A DNA stretch of 64,000 nt, from assembly GCA_000507305.1 (NCBI GenBank), contig DF240805.1:1-64000 (forward strand), read 5' to 3'. Source of the stretch: Breviolum minutum Mf 1.05b.01. Taxonomy: Eukaryota; Sar; Dinophyceae; Suessiales; Symbiodiniaceae. Under the pieces are notes generated by a model, which saw only the letters and a program-made list of their open reading frames with translations, did not search any database and was not told where the DNA came from. Numbering within the stretch: position 1 is the first letter of the stretch; the number at the start of each line of letters is the position of its first letter. Positions 1-9,040 of this stretch are shown one piece after another. A program made the position numbers and the translations under genes.

Positions 1-3000
1 TTGTCTGCTTCGTACCGGCGGCCTCACCGCTCTAGAGAAGCTAGAGCAGACCGGCCCTGCTGTAACTGTAAGAAAGCAATGTAACCCCAAGCAACATTGG
101 ATGGTCTGCTGAACCGCTGCATCATCCAAGTTCTCTGACGTCGAATGCAAGATATCAAAAGTCAAAACCCATCGGCCAGTAGCGTCCGCTAAGGCCTGGG
201 CTGCACCTCTTTTTCCAGAGAACAAATCAAGATGACCGGGCAGTTTTCGTATATCATCCAGCTTCAAGCCACGAGGGGTCACAAATTGATCGTCAGAATA
301 AACACTCAAGGCTTGCAGAGCTTCGTCGGTCAAGCAGCCGCGTGGCATCCATGGCTGAAATCTACGGGGAGAACACTTAGGGATTTGACGGCTGCCTTGG
401 GACCCCCCCCCCCGAAATCTTTTAACCCACTGCCTGCGAACTTCTTCACGAGGAGGCAAAGGGTCCACATAGTCGACCACCTTCTGATCGTCCAATGGCA
501 GTTCGGCAATGCTAGCATCGTCTAGTCCCCATTCTTGCAGCATCACATCCATCTCTTCAAAATGACCTTGAAAAGCTGACCTCAACCAGTTCGGAATGTC
601 AAGTTCCGGCAGTCTGCATGGTTTGTTCCTCGTGGGATCGTCTGCCACATTCTCAGACGTGTGGACATACTGCGGGCAGCTGTAGGTGTTGAAAGCCAGC
701 TGATCAGGAAGGAAAGCCTTCATCAAGTCGTTCAACGTCTTGGAGGAAGAACGTCCTCGAATCATAGCACCAAGTGTGACCTGGCTATCCGAACCAAGCG
801 GCAGCTTTGAGTCTGGCTGCTCGCGACCGTTTCGTCTTTCGGCCTGTAGGGCTGACTTGAGCTCACTGACATTTATATGTTGCCTCTTGGTAACTCTCTG
901 TCTCTCCTTCAAACAAAATTGCTGTGTCTTAATTACTGCTGACCAAAGGGGGTGCTTGCACGCTACCGGCTCTCCTTCTGGCACTTCATCCTCTGGCTGC
1001 AAAGATCCTCTCGACCTCTCTAAGGCCTTCCAAGGGCTGAGCAATCTTGCCCAAGCCACCTTAGTCAGCTGGTGGCGGACCAACTCGCTGGCAAACACTT
1101 TCGGTAGAGGAGCAGAAACTTCAGCCATCCAATCGTCTGAAGCGTCAACTAGCACCAGTTCGGATCGAACCGTCGCTTTCAAGTCTGTGACCATCAAAGG
1201 ACTAAGCACCACCAGAGTCCAAAGCTCTGCCACCGATGCCTCCGCCAGCTGAAAGACCTCTTCATAGGTATGCTCCTGCACTTCTCGAAACAGCTCAAAC
1301 AAAAGGCACATGCAACGACGTCTGCACTGCATGATAGCTACCCACGAGCCGAGGAGCACTTCCAAGAGCTTCCGGGTTGAGACACCCAGCGATGCCACCT
1401 CCATAGTCAGAGATGCTAAGGGTAGCGTTCTTTCCAGCTGGGCACGGAGCAGTCCTTCCTTACCTTCTAAGCTGACTCCCCAAAACCGAGAGGACGTAGC
1501 TTCCCTGACCCTCTTCTTGCTGTTGCTAACCAGCCCGACTTGCTCATATCTAGAGACCATGCTGTCAGCAATAGCAGTCGATGAGATTGAAGTTGTAGTT
1601 CCAGCAGGGACCTGTTCAAGTATGACTAGATCGTCAATCACTATACCAGCCATCCACTGCCGCGTAGGTCGAGGGCCCCTGCCTTTTAACGTCAGCAGGT
1701 CGGCTGAGGTAAGGCCAGCGGAGAAAGCTAGACGGACGTGACTCTGCTGTCCGTACTCCACACTGGAAGATAACCGATGCGGAATCCTCCAACGCACCTG
1801 CCGCTTCCCAGCCGCTGCAGACATGACGAGGAAGCCTCCATTCAATGGTGTTCCTGATTGAACGCTCTCTTGAGACCCGTAAAAATAATAAAAATCTTTG
1901 AGGTCTTCACTGGCGGTCATCAGCCAGCAATCTTGGGGGAGCTGCCATTGGAGGAGTGGTGGAACTGCTGCCATGGTATATGTGAAATCACAGATCTGTG
2001 GTTCCAACGTGTTCGATGGACGAGCATCCATGATGAGTCTGTCTGCCTCACTGCTTTTCATGAGGCAGAAAAGCCCGGCCGTATATCGATGCCGGACATC
2101 CTTCTCCTCTACCAATGCCAGACGTCCTGTTGTATCTAAGGCCTTAAGTAGCTTGTGCACCTCCTCTTTGCAGCCTCGCACTTGCACATGTGGTGGCTCT
2201 GGCAGCTCCTCCTTCAGTAGAAGCTTGCTTGTCAATGGATTGTTGTAGAGCTCTAGGGCATCACCCCCCAAAAATGGAGTGGGATCAAACGTGGGTCTAC
2301 CTGAAAAACTCAATCGTCCAGCTTCGATGTCTTTTGCAAGTTGAGGCTCACTGAACAACGTTGTAGCCACTGGGGCAGTAGCTTTGCTGCCTCGGTCTGT
2401 AGGAGCTTTACCACTACCAGTCGACGGAAAAAGCAGCTTAGCCCTAATGGTCAACGCATCCAGCGTGTCTTTCACATTCTCCATCTTGCCAGCTGCACGT
2501 CCCATGTCTTGAGAAGTGATCGGCCCCTGCTCTGTCCATTCACCAACTAGTCTTCTAAGCCTAGTCACAATCTGCCACTGCGTTGAATTCAAAGGAGCAG
2601 CAGCACTGTAATCTGACGGGACTGCGACCGGCTGGCGAAGAGCTAACCAGTTAAGCACCAAAACCATGCTATTCAAGCAAACTCGGAGACCATCCTCCGC
2701 ACTGTCTTCTCCACCACGACGATCATCATATGGTAAAGGCATCGGCCACACCGGCCGGTAGGAGCAAGGCAATTTGTCCTTGCGAGCTCGGCTTTTGAAA
2801 GAAGAAAAAATGAAGGACCTCAAACCACCACATCTACTCGAAAGCAAGCGCCGTAGTTGAGACCGCCAAAGTGAAACCACCGAAACAGTAGGAGCACGTG
2901 ACCCAGGAGCTGAACGAGGTTGAGTAGGTTCAGCCTGCTTGGGATACTGCAAAAACTCCTTCTTGAAATCTGGCGCACTGCAAGAAGCGTGCTGCCTCGG

Positions 3001-3186
3001 GTGGCAGCCTGCTTCAGAGCCCCCCACCGTCGCCCCATCGACCCCACATGTTGCAGCGTCAGACGAAAAGCCGACATCCTCTACTCCAGCCAGCAAAACG
3101 TCTGACTCTCCAACATTGGTGTCACCAGAAGCCACGGTGAAGTGCCCTCCTGCCAAGCCAGCCACCTCGTATTCCTCTTCCATCAT
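1..3186 (-). CDS. Retroelement pol polyprotein: reverse transcriptase, RNase H, C5-methyltransferase-like (3' end missing)
   Basis: An uninterrupted 1,062-codon frame starts at ATG 3186 (second ATG at 3183) and is still open at position 1. Residue numbers count from 3186. An RT fingers/palm motif RLIMDARPSN is at ~383-392, motif A-like EDLKDFYYFY at ~427-436, VEYGQQSH at ~476-483, and the catalytic box reads VIDDL (Asp518, Asp519) in place of YxDD. An RNase H-like segment follows, with VDAS (~680-683), SEL (~774-776), GSDSQ (~798-802) and SENVADDPTR (~844-853). At ~987-991 is DLFSG, the cofactor motif I of C5 DNA methyltransferases, and at ~1044-1051 GPVCSSFS, resembling the catalytic PC motif IV. 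The start overlaps the upstream stop as ATGA. Between motif A and VEYGQ the sequence is degraded. RT assignment is strong; the methyltransferase call rests on two motifs. Confidence 0.88.
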   Translation of the reverse strand, partial: MMEEEYEVAGLAGGHFTVASGDTNVGESDVLLAGVEDVGFSSDAATCGVDGATVGGSEAGCHPRQHASCSAPDFKKEFLQYPKQAEPTQPRSAPGSRAPTVSVVSLWRSQLRRLLSSRCGGLRSFIFSSFKSRARKDKLPCSYRPVWPMPLPYDDRRGGEDSAEDGLRVCLNSMVLVLNWLALRQPVAVPSDYSAAAPLNSTQWQIVTRLRRLVGEWTEQGPITSQDMGRAAGKMENVKDTLDALTIRAKLLFPSTGSGKAPTDRGSKATAPVATTLFSEPQLAKDIEAGRLSFSGRPTFDPTPFLGGDALELYNNPLTSKLLLKEELPEPPHVQVRGCKEEVHKLLKALDTTGRLALVEEKDVRHRYTAGLFCLMKSSEADRLIMDARPSNTLEPQICDFTYTMAAVPPLLQWQLPQDCWLMTASEDLKDFYYFYGSQESVQSGTPLNGGFLVMSAAAGKRQVRWRIPHRLSSSVEYGQQSHVRLAFSAGLTSADLLTLKGRGPRPTRQWMAGIVIDDLVILEQVPAGTTTSISSTAIADSMVSRYEQVGLVSNSKKRVREATSSRFWGVSLEGKEGLLRAQLERTLPLASLTMEVASLGVSTRKLLEVLLGSWVAIMQCRRRCMCLLFELFREVQEHTYEEVFQLAEASVAELWTLVVLSPLMVTDLKATVRSELVLVDASDDWMAEVSAPLPKVFASELVRHQLTKVAWARLLSPWKALERSRGSLQPEDEVPEGEPVACKHPLWSAVIKTQQFCLKERQRVTKRQHINVSELKSALQAERRNGREQPDSKLPLGSDSQVTLGAMIRGRSSSKTLNDLMKAFLPDQLAFNTYSCPQYVHTSENVADDPTRNKPCRLPELDIPNWLRSAFQGHFEEMDVMLQEWGLDDASIAELPLDDQKVVDYVDPLPPREEVRRQWVKRFRGGGSQGSRQIPKCSPRRFQPWMPRGCLTDEALQALSVYSDDQFVTPRGLKLDDIRKLPGHLDLFSGKRGAAQALADATGRWVLTFDILHSTSENLDDAAVQQTIQCCLGLHCFLTVTAGPVCSSFSRAVRPPVRSRQ

Positions 3187-4972
3187 CCTTGGGAAGGAGC
3201 TGGAGCATTGTCTCCAGCGCCATCTGCTGATCCACCTCCTTGGCTCTTGCGGCCTTTGCCTTTCCCCTTGCCCTTCTCTCCTTTGCCTTTGTCGGAGATG
3301 GCAGGGGTGTCGGAACCTGGAGCACCATAGCGTTTTGCCCCCAGCTTCTTCTTCTTTTCGGCCAAGGCATCGTAATCGCTGATCTTCTGCAAAAAGAGAC
3401 CCACCCACCTCCCATCTATGAGCCTTGTATGAGGCGGCTCTGTGTCTGTAGGGAGGACATGTTGGGAGAACGCTGCAACTGGTGGTCCTTCTTCCAGCAA
3501 AATCTCTTGAGATACCAGCCAACTTCCACGGTCTATTGAAAGCTGATCGCCCGCTGCTAACAGCAGGCCGCATCTTGCACGTGCCTCCGAGACAAGACCG
3601 TCTCGCCGAGACAGTCTAGGACACCAGCGATCCCCCAAAGGAGTCGTAGTGGGGTGGCATAATTCTGCACCCGGCTCCGCATCTCCAACCAAGCCCTCGA
3701 ATTGACTGCCACCGCTGAACTTCCTGGAGCTGGAGTGCGCATCAAAAAATCTGTCTCCATATTCTTCTCGATGGCCTGATAGATCTCCTGAGGGTTCTTG
3801 GTTAGTGTCCGCCTCAATGCTTTCAGGGCCACAGCATAGCGCCTTGAACCAGACGGGATGCCTCCTTCTGAAGTGGACGCTGAACCAGCACCGTCTAGCA
3901 AGGCATCGAGAGACTGGCCTTTCTTCTTCTGATTGGTCAAGTGACTGGCTATCTTGGTAAGTTGTGTGACAGCAGCCACAAGTTGAGTCGGCTCTGCACC
4001 ACTTACTCCTCCTTGATCCTCCTCCTGCTCGGCTTCCTCGTCCTCGCTCTCCGACAATGGATTCTGCGATGATCGAGCTCGGGACCGGGGAACTGGCAGG
4101 TCCTGCAACTTGGTCTTGCCCCGCATGGCCAACCTCGCCATCTCGGCAATCTGATCTTCTGGCACTCTGGCAGCACGAGCTGACTGCACAACATCTGCAT
4201 CTAATGCCCCCACACCAACCACTGGAGGCCTTGTCAATCCGGGAGGAAACCCACATGGCCCTGACGTAGGATCAACAACTGTAGGGGGTCCAGAAAAAGT
4301 CACTGCTGGCTGCTTCAACGCTGAAGGTCGCTTCGACTCAGTGAGCTGCTTGAGACCAGAGGCTACCTCCTGCAGTGTCGCTTCAAGGATTGATAACCGA
4401 TCTTCAACAGCAGCTTTGGGTGCCTTCCGACTAGAAGCCTCTCCTGGGCCACTTGTTGCAGAAGCGTAGATGAAATGATGCTCGGCCGCTGCAACCAACT
4501 GATAGGCCTCTGGCAAAACTGAAGGGCTCGTGGGGTCGAAAGAAACGTCTGGCTCCACAGCCTCCTCGCCGTCCTCGTACTTGGCTAACTGCTCGCCAAG
4601 TGGACTGAGAAAACCCAACCAACACTTGCGCTGGTCAAGGATCTCAGCAGAACTAGAAGCTCTGTCACAGAAGCCAAGGGTCACTGGAGTAGCCTTCAAA
4701 AAAGTCTCAGGGGGCAACCGTCGCTTGGCTAAAAGTCTATGCCAAGCTTCAAACGGGACGGCCACCAAGACTCGATTGTCAATCTCACAAATGGAGGCTA
4801 CAGCGACAGTTGCTGTGACTCCAACCTCCTCGTCAACCAGCTCCAAAACTCCAATGGGATAGTCAGGATCAGGAACGGGGTTCTCAGGGTCTGTCCCAAA
4901 CAAAACTGCACACCGCCGTAGCTGGGAGGGACGATCCAGCTCAGCGGGCTCCTCTGCGTCTGCTTCAGACAT
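3183..4972 (-). CDS. Retroelement gag-like ORF with internal frameshift
   Basis: The frame from ATG 4972 is open for 471 codons to TAG at 3557. Its first two thirds are acidic and proline-rich, with a possible helix (LEATLQEVASGLKQL) and an acidic stretch with serines (SESEDEEAEQEEDQ). Around 3620-3590 the sensible protein continues in another frame, giving GLVSEARARCGLLLAAGDQ and ending in a lysine/glycine-rich basic tail (repeated KGKG) with a stop at 3183. A one-base deletion in this copy explains the break; I see no XXXYYYZ slip site that would argue for programmed frameshifting. The start ATG overlaps the stop of the preceding ORF (ATGTCTGA). Gag-like role is inferred from position, acidic body and basic tail; there is no zinc knuckle. 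Confidence 0.7.
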
Positions 4973-5549
4973 CTTCAGGCCAAGTCAGGCCTGCCGCTCT
5001 AACGCACTCCTTTGCCTCCCAGATAGTGGGCAGCCCAATGAAGCAGCTGTCGCCGCAGGAAAAACCCTGCTTGACCAGCGGCTGAATGGCCGCAAACGAC
5101 CTGAAGATCCTCACTGGCTCGTACTCCACTCCAAAGATGTCCTTTGCCAAGACGTAAACTCTGCTTGGCAACCTCAGCCTCTCTCGTCCACTTGTTCCTC
5201 TGTGATCGCCTTGAAGGGCACGGGCCAAAAATCTGCCAGCGTCCCCGGCAATGGTTCTCCTCTCTTCCTCTGTATGTTCCACCGAAGCTCGCACTGTAGT
5301 TCCAGCAGGTGGGTTTGACAGCACCGGGGAACCAGTGCGAGGAAAACTGTTGTTTGAGGAAGATACCTCAGAATAGCCACCAGGCACTGAAGACTGTTGG
5401 GTCAGATTGAAAGTGACCGGCACAGCCGCAACACCACCAACCGATTGTTCCTCAAGCCTCGCCTCCAAAGCCAAGACCCGAGTAGACAACGCAGCCAGTT
5501 CCAATCGCAGAGCTTGCAACTCGGCCACCACACTAGAGCTATGACTCAT
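4965..5549 (-). CDS. Retroelement coiled-coil ORF (194 aa)
   Basis: I start this ORF at ATG 5549 because that ATG overlaps the stop of the preceding ORF (ATGA), although the frame is open further upstream to 5699. The N-terminal ~45 residues form a leucine heptad (VVAELQALRLELAALSTRVL), a likely oligomerisation coiled coil. The C-terminal half is charged and ends at TGA 4965. The last codons overlap the next ORF start by eight bases. Function is unknown; a structural (gag) subunit is inferred from place and coiled coil. Confidence 0.6.
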   Translation of the reverse strand: MSHSSSVVAELQALRLELAALSTRVLALEARLEEQSVGGVAAVPVTFNLTQQSSVPGGYSEVSSSNNSFPRTGSPVLSNPPAGTTVRASVEHTEEERRTIAGDAGRFLARALQGDHRGTSGRERLRLPSRVYVLAKDIFGVEYEPVRIFRSFAAIQPLVKQGFSCGDSCFIGLPTIWEAKECVRAAGLTWPEDV

Positions 5550-5881
5550 GCAAGCCTCTGACGAATGCTCGAATGGTTGATAGCCAGCCACCCCCTCTGT
5601 CGCACCTGCAAGGCCAGATACTGTCGAAGCAGCCAGAGCAGATCCAGCAGTTGAGCCAGCAAAACACCAACCAAGACCCCTGACAGGAAAGAGGGCCAAG
5701 AAACCTGATCCCCCTCAAAACAGACAGGGCAATTGAAAGGGGAGTAAACGGGGTCCTGATTTCTTATGAGGGAAGATACCAAGGCAGCCGTCAAACCCCC
5801 AGTTGCCGCCGAGAGTTGAAGAGGGGGCATCCAACTTTTGTGCCCAAAAGCTGCCACGTGAAGGTAAATCATGAGAGGCAT
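5546..5881 (-). CDS. Retroelement small ORF with CxxC and one membrane segment (111 aa)
   Basis: The first ORF of the element runs from ATG 5881 to TGA 5546. It contains NCPVCF around residues 50-55 and one strongly hydrophobic stretch (roughly residues 66-87, FLSGVLVGVLLAQLLDLLWL), followed by basic residues. That is a single-pass membrane topology. The stop overlaps the ATG of the next ORF as ATGA. Because the next frame is also open here, this ORF could be partly a shadow; the composition of the membrane segment and the stop/start overlap favour it being real. No function is known to me. Confidence 0.5.
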   Translation of the reverse strand: MPLMIYLHVAAFGHKSWMPPLQLSAATGGLTAALVSSLIRNQDPVYSPFNCPVCFEGDQVSWPSFLSGVLVGVLLAQLLDLLWLLRQYLALQVRQRGWLAINHSSIRQRLA

Positions 5882-6170
5882 ACAACATTAGCTTATCACT
5901 TTACAGCCTATAGTGAAAATGGAAATTGCTGTCAGTCCACCTGTTAATATTCTTTAACGCATGAAGGAGATGACAGAATATCAGAATCCACTTGGCAAGC
6001 TTAAATATGTCAAAGTCTGTGAATCTTTCACCATCAACATGATTGCTCAAAGGTGGTTCTCCACGATTTTCACAAATTGACTGCCAAGGGGGGGATTTTG
6101 GGATACTTAGCTCCCAAAGCAACCTATGCTGCATTTGGATTCACTTCAGTTTTGCTTAGGTTTGAACTAC
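5882..6170. other. Short interval between retroelement and host gene 3' end
   Basis: About 290 bp between the retroelement's first ORF and a small inverted-repeat element. It could hold the element's 5' untranslated or terminal repeat sequence. I see no gene, repeat or terminal direct repeat that I could pair inside the window. Confidence 0.4.
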
Positions 6171-6271
6171 TGTTGATGGTTCCACCAGTTGAGGTTGGTA
6201 GTTTATCCCAGTATTCACAGGGCTTTCTACATCCCAGGTGGTTTTCTTGCCGGATTTCTGAACCATCAACA
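6171..6271 (-). mobile_element. TA-flanked inverted-repeat element, TGTTGATGG family, copy 1
   Basis: Ends are inverted copies: TGTTGATGGTTCCACC on the left and TTTCTGAACCATCAACA on the right. The interior matches copies at 8704 and 53326 (for example CACCTGGGATGTA on one strand). It begins eight bases past the stop codon of the host gene ending at 6279, so it probably lies in that gene's 3' UTR. Confidence 0.7.
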
Positions 6272-6278
6272 GTTATCA

Positions 6279-7700
6279 CTATCCGATCCAAAGACCAGCT
6301 GAAGTGAGGTGTTTTAGGTTGGACTTTGGGACGACATCCTCAACGGTCAAGTTTTTCTTCTCAGCGCTGCCAAGGGTGAATGATGGCGGTGCCACTGTAG
6401 CACGTTCTGAATTATCCTGCTATCTGAAGGCGACAGTTGAATCAAACAGCTAAATGGAAGACTTCACAGAACATGTTTTGTGAAGAACACACCCTTGACG
6501 ATTCAAATATGTGATTAGAATCCTCATGGATGGGGCATTTCAACTTTGTTCATGTGGAATGTATGCATGAACCTACAAACTAGAAACCTAGACTTGATTC
6601 GCCAATCTTACTGTGTCATCCTCACCTCATTTTCCGCAGAAAACATCATGCTACCTTCACACCACTCAAACAATCTTCTAAACTCCCAGTATGTTTGCGC
6701 ATTTGATTGGACTTGAATCGTTCCGTTCATATCTTCCCCCTGTTGGTCACTAGTTGATACTGGATAGTCATTGGTGTTCCCTGGTGCCACAAGTGAGCAA
6801 TGGCAATAACACCTGCCAGCTATATTCCATGAAGTCATGGTTTGTTGATAAAGATCCGTAAAAACGTCTGCCTAAGAAAGATTTGAAATACCAAGGACAA
6901 AATATTTAATTCGAACAATTCCCTCAGTCCCTTGATGAATGTTGCTTCCAATTTCCTCACAAAAATTCATCAACATTTCCCTCAGACTTTCCATGAAGTT
7001 TTGTCAAAAACTATCGGTAATTCTGGAGGCTAAACAGCTGTGCAAAATGAACCTGGTGGTGCTCACCCTGAAAAGTTCCCGGACCCAAAAGGGATTATCT
7101 TCCAACCTCCAAAGCATCATCTTTTTTCAAAGGACTTTAAAGGGTTATGAGTGCATGTCGCTCTTTGGCTCTCCACCATTTATGAAGGATTTTTGAGATA
7201 CCCCCCCCCAACCAGCTTCCGTAAATATGGCTCATCTGCTCCCTTGAAAACGCTCACTAATCCTTAATCATCGAATGTCACTCGTTTTGTCGCCTCCTGT
7301 TCGGAGTTCTTTGGGGAATTCTCCTTCTATGGTACTAGATCGCTGTGAAGCGCCACTCTTGGCATCTTGGTACTTTGCCAGTTGTTGTGTTTTTTTCAAA
7401 AGGGCATTGCGTTGGCATTGTGCCAATCATTTTTTCAAAAGCAAGTTTTTCAACAACTGAGATGCTTTGAGAAGAGGTTGTTTCTTTAAACCCTTGGAGT
7501 TGTTTCTACCAGGCCCTATGATGTCCAAGGGTGCCTTTTTATCAGGAACCAAATTACTTCTCATTTCATCACGGAGGCTGGCGGCCAGCGGAGAGCACGG
7601 CGCCATGCTCCAAGAGAATTCTCAAAGTTTGGGCCGCGGATTCTTGCATCTCCACCAAATGCCGTGTGGAACGTGCTGCGGAATCTTTATGATGCAAGGC
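6279..7700 (-). CDS. Unidentified spliced gene, 3' part (last four assigned exons)
   Basis: Assigned minus-strand exons are 7700-7573, 6871-6813, 6749-6626 and 6416-6279 (stop TAG 6281-6279). The last three join in phase (…AG|T… then phase 0) with GTGTTA and GTGAGG donors and TAG/CAG acceptors. The product includes ADVFTDLYQQTMTSWNIAG, then SNAQTYWEFRRLFEWCEG, and ends KHLTSAGLWIG. The 7700-7573 exon carries QTLRILLEHGAVLSAG, which resembles an ankyrin-type helix (LLEHGA). At least one more exon must lie between 7573 and 6871; frames around 7060 and 6990 are open and protein-like but do not join cleanly. I do not recognise the family. Phase agreement over three exons makes a real gene likely. 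Confidence 0.5.
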
Positions 7701-8703
7701 CTGGCATGATTTATCCACCCCGGAAAATTAAGATATTGAAGGGGATGGGAATGGGAGAAAAATTATTATTCCTTCAAGAAATTACTTGGCCTTACTAGCC
7801 TTTTTCCGAGAAGAAGCTGATTGTTCATAGTCCGTCATAGTCCCTCAATAAGGCCATATTTCTTGGAGTCTGGAGGGCCAAACCCATGACCCATGGGGTT
7901 TTTAAGGGCAACGGGGTGGTTCTTGGAAAGGAAGAGATTCTCAACTCTGAGTGGGGCGGCATCTGATACATTCTGGACATTCAGAATTGGATGCTACAAA
8001 TTCATGGCCTGGAAAATGCGAATTGCTATGATTGAGCATCTGAACACTTTCAAGGGTCCAGTTACTTTGGGGAGTATACCGCTAGAGTGGCTTGTTGGAT
8101 GTCAAGTTGCCCATTTTAAAGCAAAACAACCTGAACACAAGAAGACGAACTCCGTGCAACGTAGTAGAAGCAATTTTCTCGTGACTTCAAATCAGTATTT
8201 CTCTGCAGTTTTCGTGCATTCTAAGAAACTTCTAGTTTTTCAATGTTTTTCATACATCAAATCTTGCTCCACTCTACAAGCCTGATCCTTTTAGCAAATC
8301 TCAGATATGAAAAACACGTTTTCCGACATGGTTTTTATATCGGCTCAAACTCCCAACGAGGAGTTTAACACACAAATCAAGATATACATAAATTCATATC
8401 AGAACTAGCACTAGCAGGTCAATTCAATATGTTGAATCTGATATCATGAATCTCAAGGCACCCAACAAAACAAACGAAAACTACGATCTAAGCACAACCA
8501 ATTCTGCTGATTAGGCCTTCTTTGACCTTGGAGGTGAATTGTTTAATATAAAGCTCCAAAATCACACCACGTGAATCACGGGTTTAGGAGATATGTTACT
8601 TTTTTTTTTGGGGAACATATCCAAAAACACTATAATAGGAGACAATCACTTAAGAAATTATGAACAAGCTTCCCAAGTACAGAACCTTAACAGAACAATA
8701 CTG

Positions 8704-8800
8704 TTGATGGAAGAAATCCTGCACCACCTGGGATGTATAAAACCTTATAACTAATGGGATATTTTCCATATCAACCGGTGCAGGATATTTTCCATCAACA
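8704..8800 (+). mobile_element. TA-flanked inverted-repeat element, TGTTGATGG family, copy 2
   Basis: Ends TGATGGAAGAAATCCTGC and GCAGGATATTTTCCATCA are inverted copies. AATA flanks both sides, fitting a TA-containing target duplication. On the minus strand the element reads GTTGATGG…CCATCAACAG, that is GT…AG, directly after a protein-like exon. Confidence 0.7.
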
Positions 8801-9040
8801 ATAGCTGCGGCCTCCTTCAACATTGCAGCATGTTCAGCTGCAAACTTGTCCAAGACCGTTTGGCCTCTCCTTTCAGCTCGAAACGCAACCACAAGTCAAC
8901 TATACAACGCAGGGCGGGAATTCTTTTGCAACCGGTCTCCACTATCCAGAAATCGTTGTTACAATTCATCCCACCTTTTGTTTCGGTTCCAAGCATTGAA
9001 CTTGAGGCAGCATCTCACCTTTTCTTAGAAGTTTCTTTTC
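8801..9040 (-). CDS. Possible exons of an upstream part of the 6.3-7.7 kb gene or a separate gene
   Basis: Two protein-like stretches on the minus strand. About 9021-8976 reads FDEKKLLRKGEMLPQVQC and ends at GTGGGA. About 8890-8805 reads AERRGQTVLDKFAAEHAA followed by MLKEAAAI and runs up to the inverted-repeat element at 8704-8800. The second is rich in Ala/Glu/Lys and helical. Their phases do not join directly, so the link is uncertain. No family recognised. Confidence 0.3.

Larger units (their letters stand above)
1..5881 (-). mobile_element. Retroelement with gag-like ORFs, RT, RNase H and C5-methyltransferase-like domain (truncated by window edge)
   Basis: Four successive minus-strand frames form one element, read from 5881 toward 1: a small CxxC/membrane ORF, a coiled-coil ORF, a gag-like ORF and a long pol ORF. 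Base composition is clearly more GC-rich than the surrounding AT-rich DNA. Domain order RT, RNase H, methyltransferase recalls DIRS-type elements, but those classically carry an adenine methyltransferase, whereas the motif here is of C5-cytosine type. The 3' part (rest of the methyltransferase, any recombinase or integrase, terminal repeats) is outside the window. No terminal repeat or target duplication can be seen at the 5' side. A frameshift near 3600 and local damage in the RT suggest a decaying copy. The 3' end of a host gene (stop at 6279) lies only about 400 bp from the first ORF. Confidence 0.85.

Noticed and set aside
740-1741. Plus-strand frames of 170 and 143 codons opposite the retroelement
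   Set aside because: They are antisense shadows of the RT/RNase H frame, which has recognisable motifs on the minus strand.
3183-4256. 357-codon minus-strand frame read as one protein
   Set aside because: Its first half is the out-of-frame shadow of the gag-like ORF; only the last ~140 codons are the real continuation after the frameshift.
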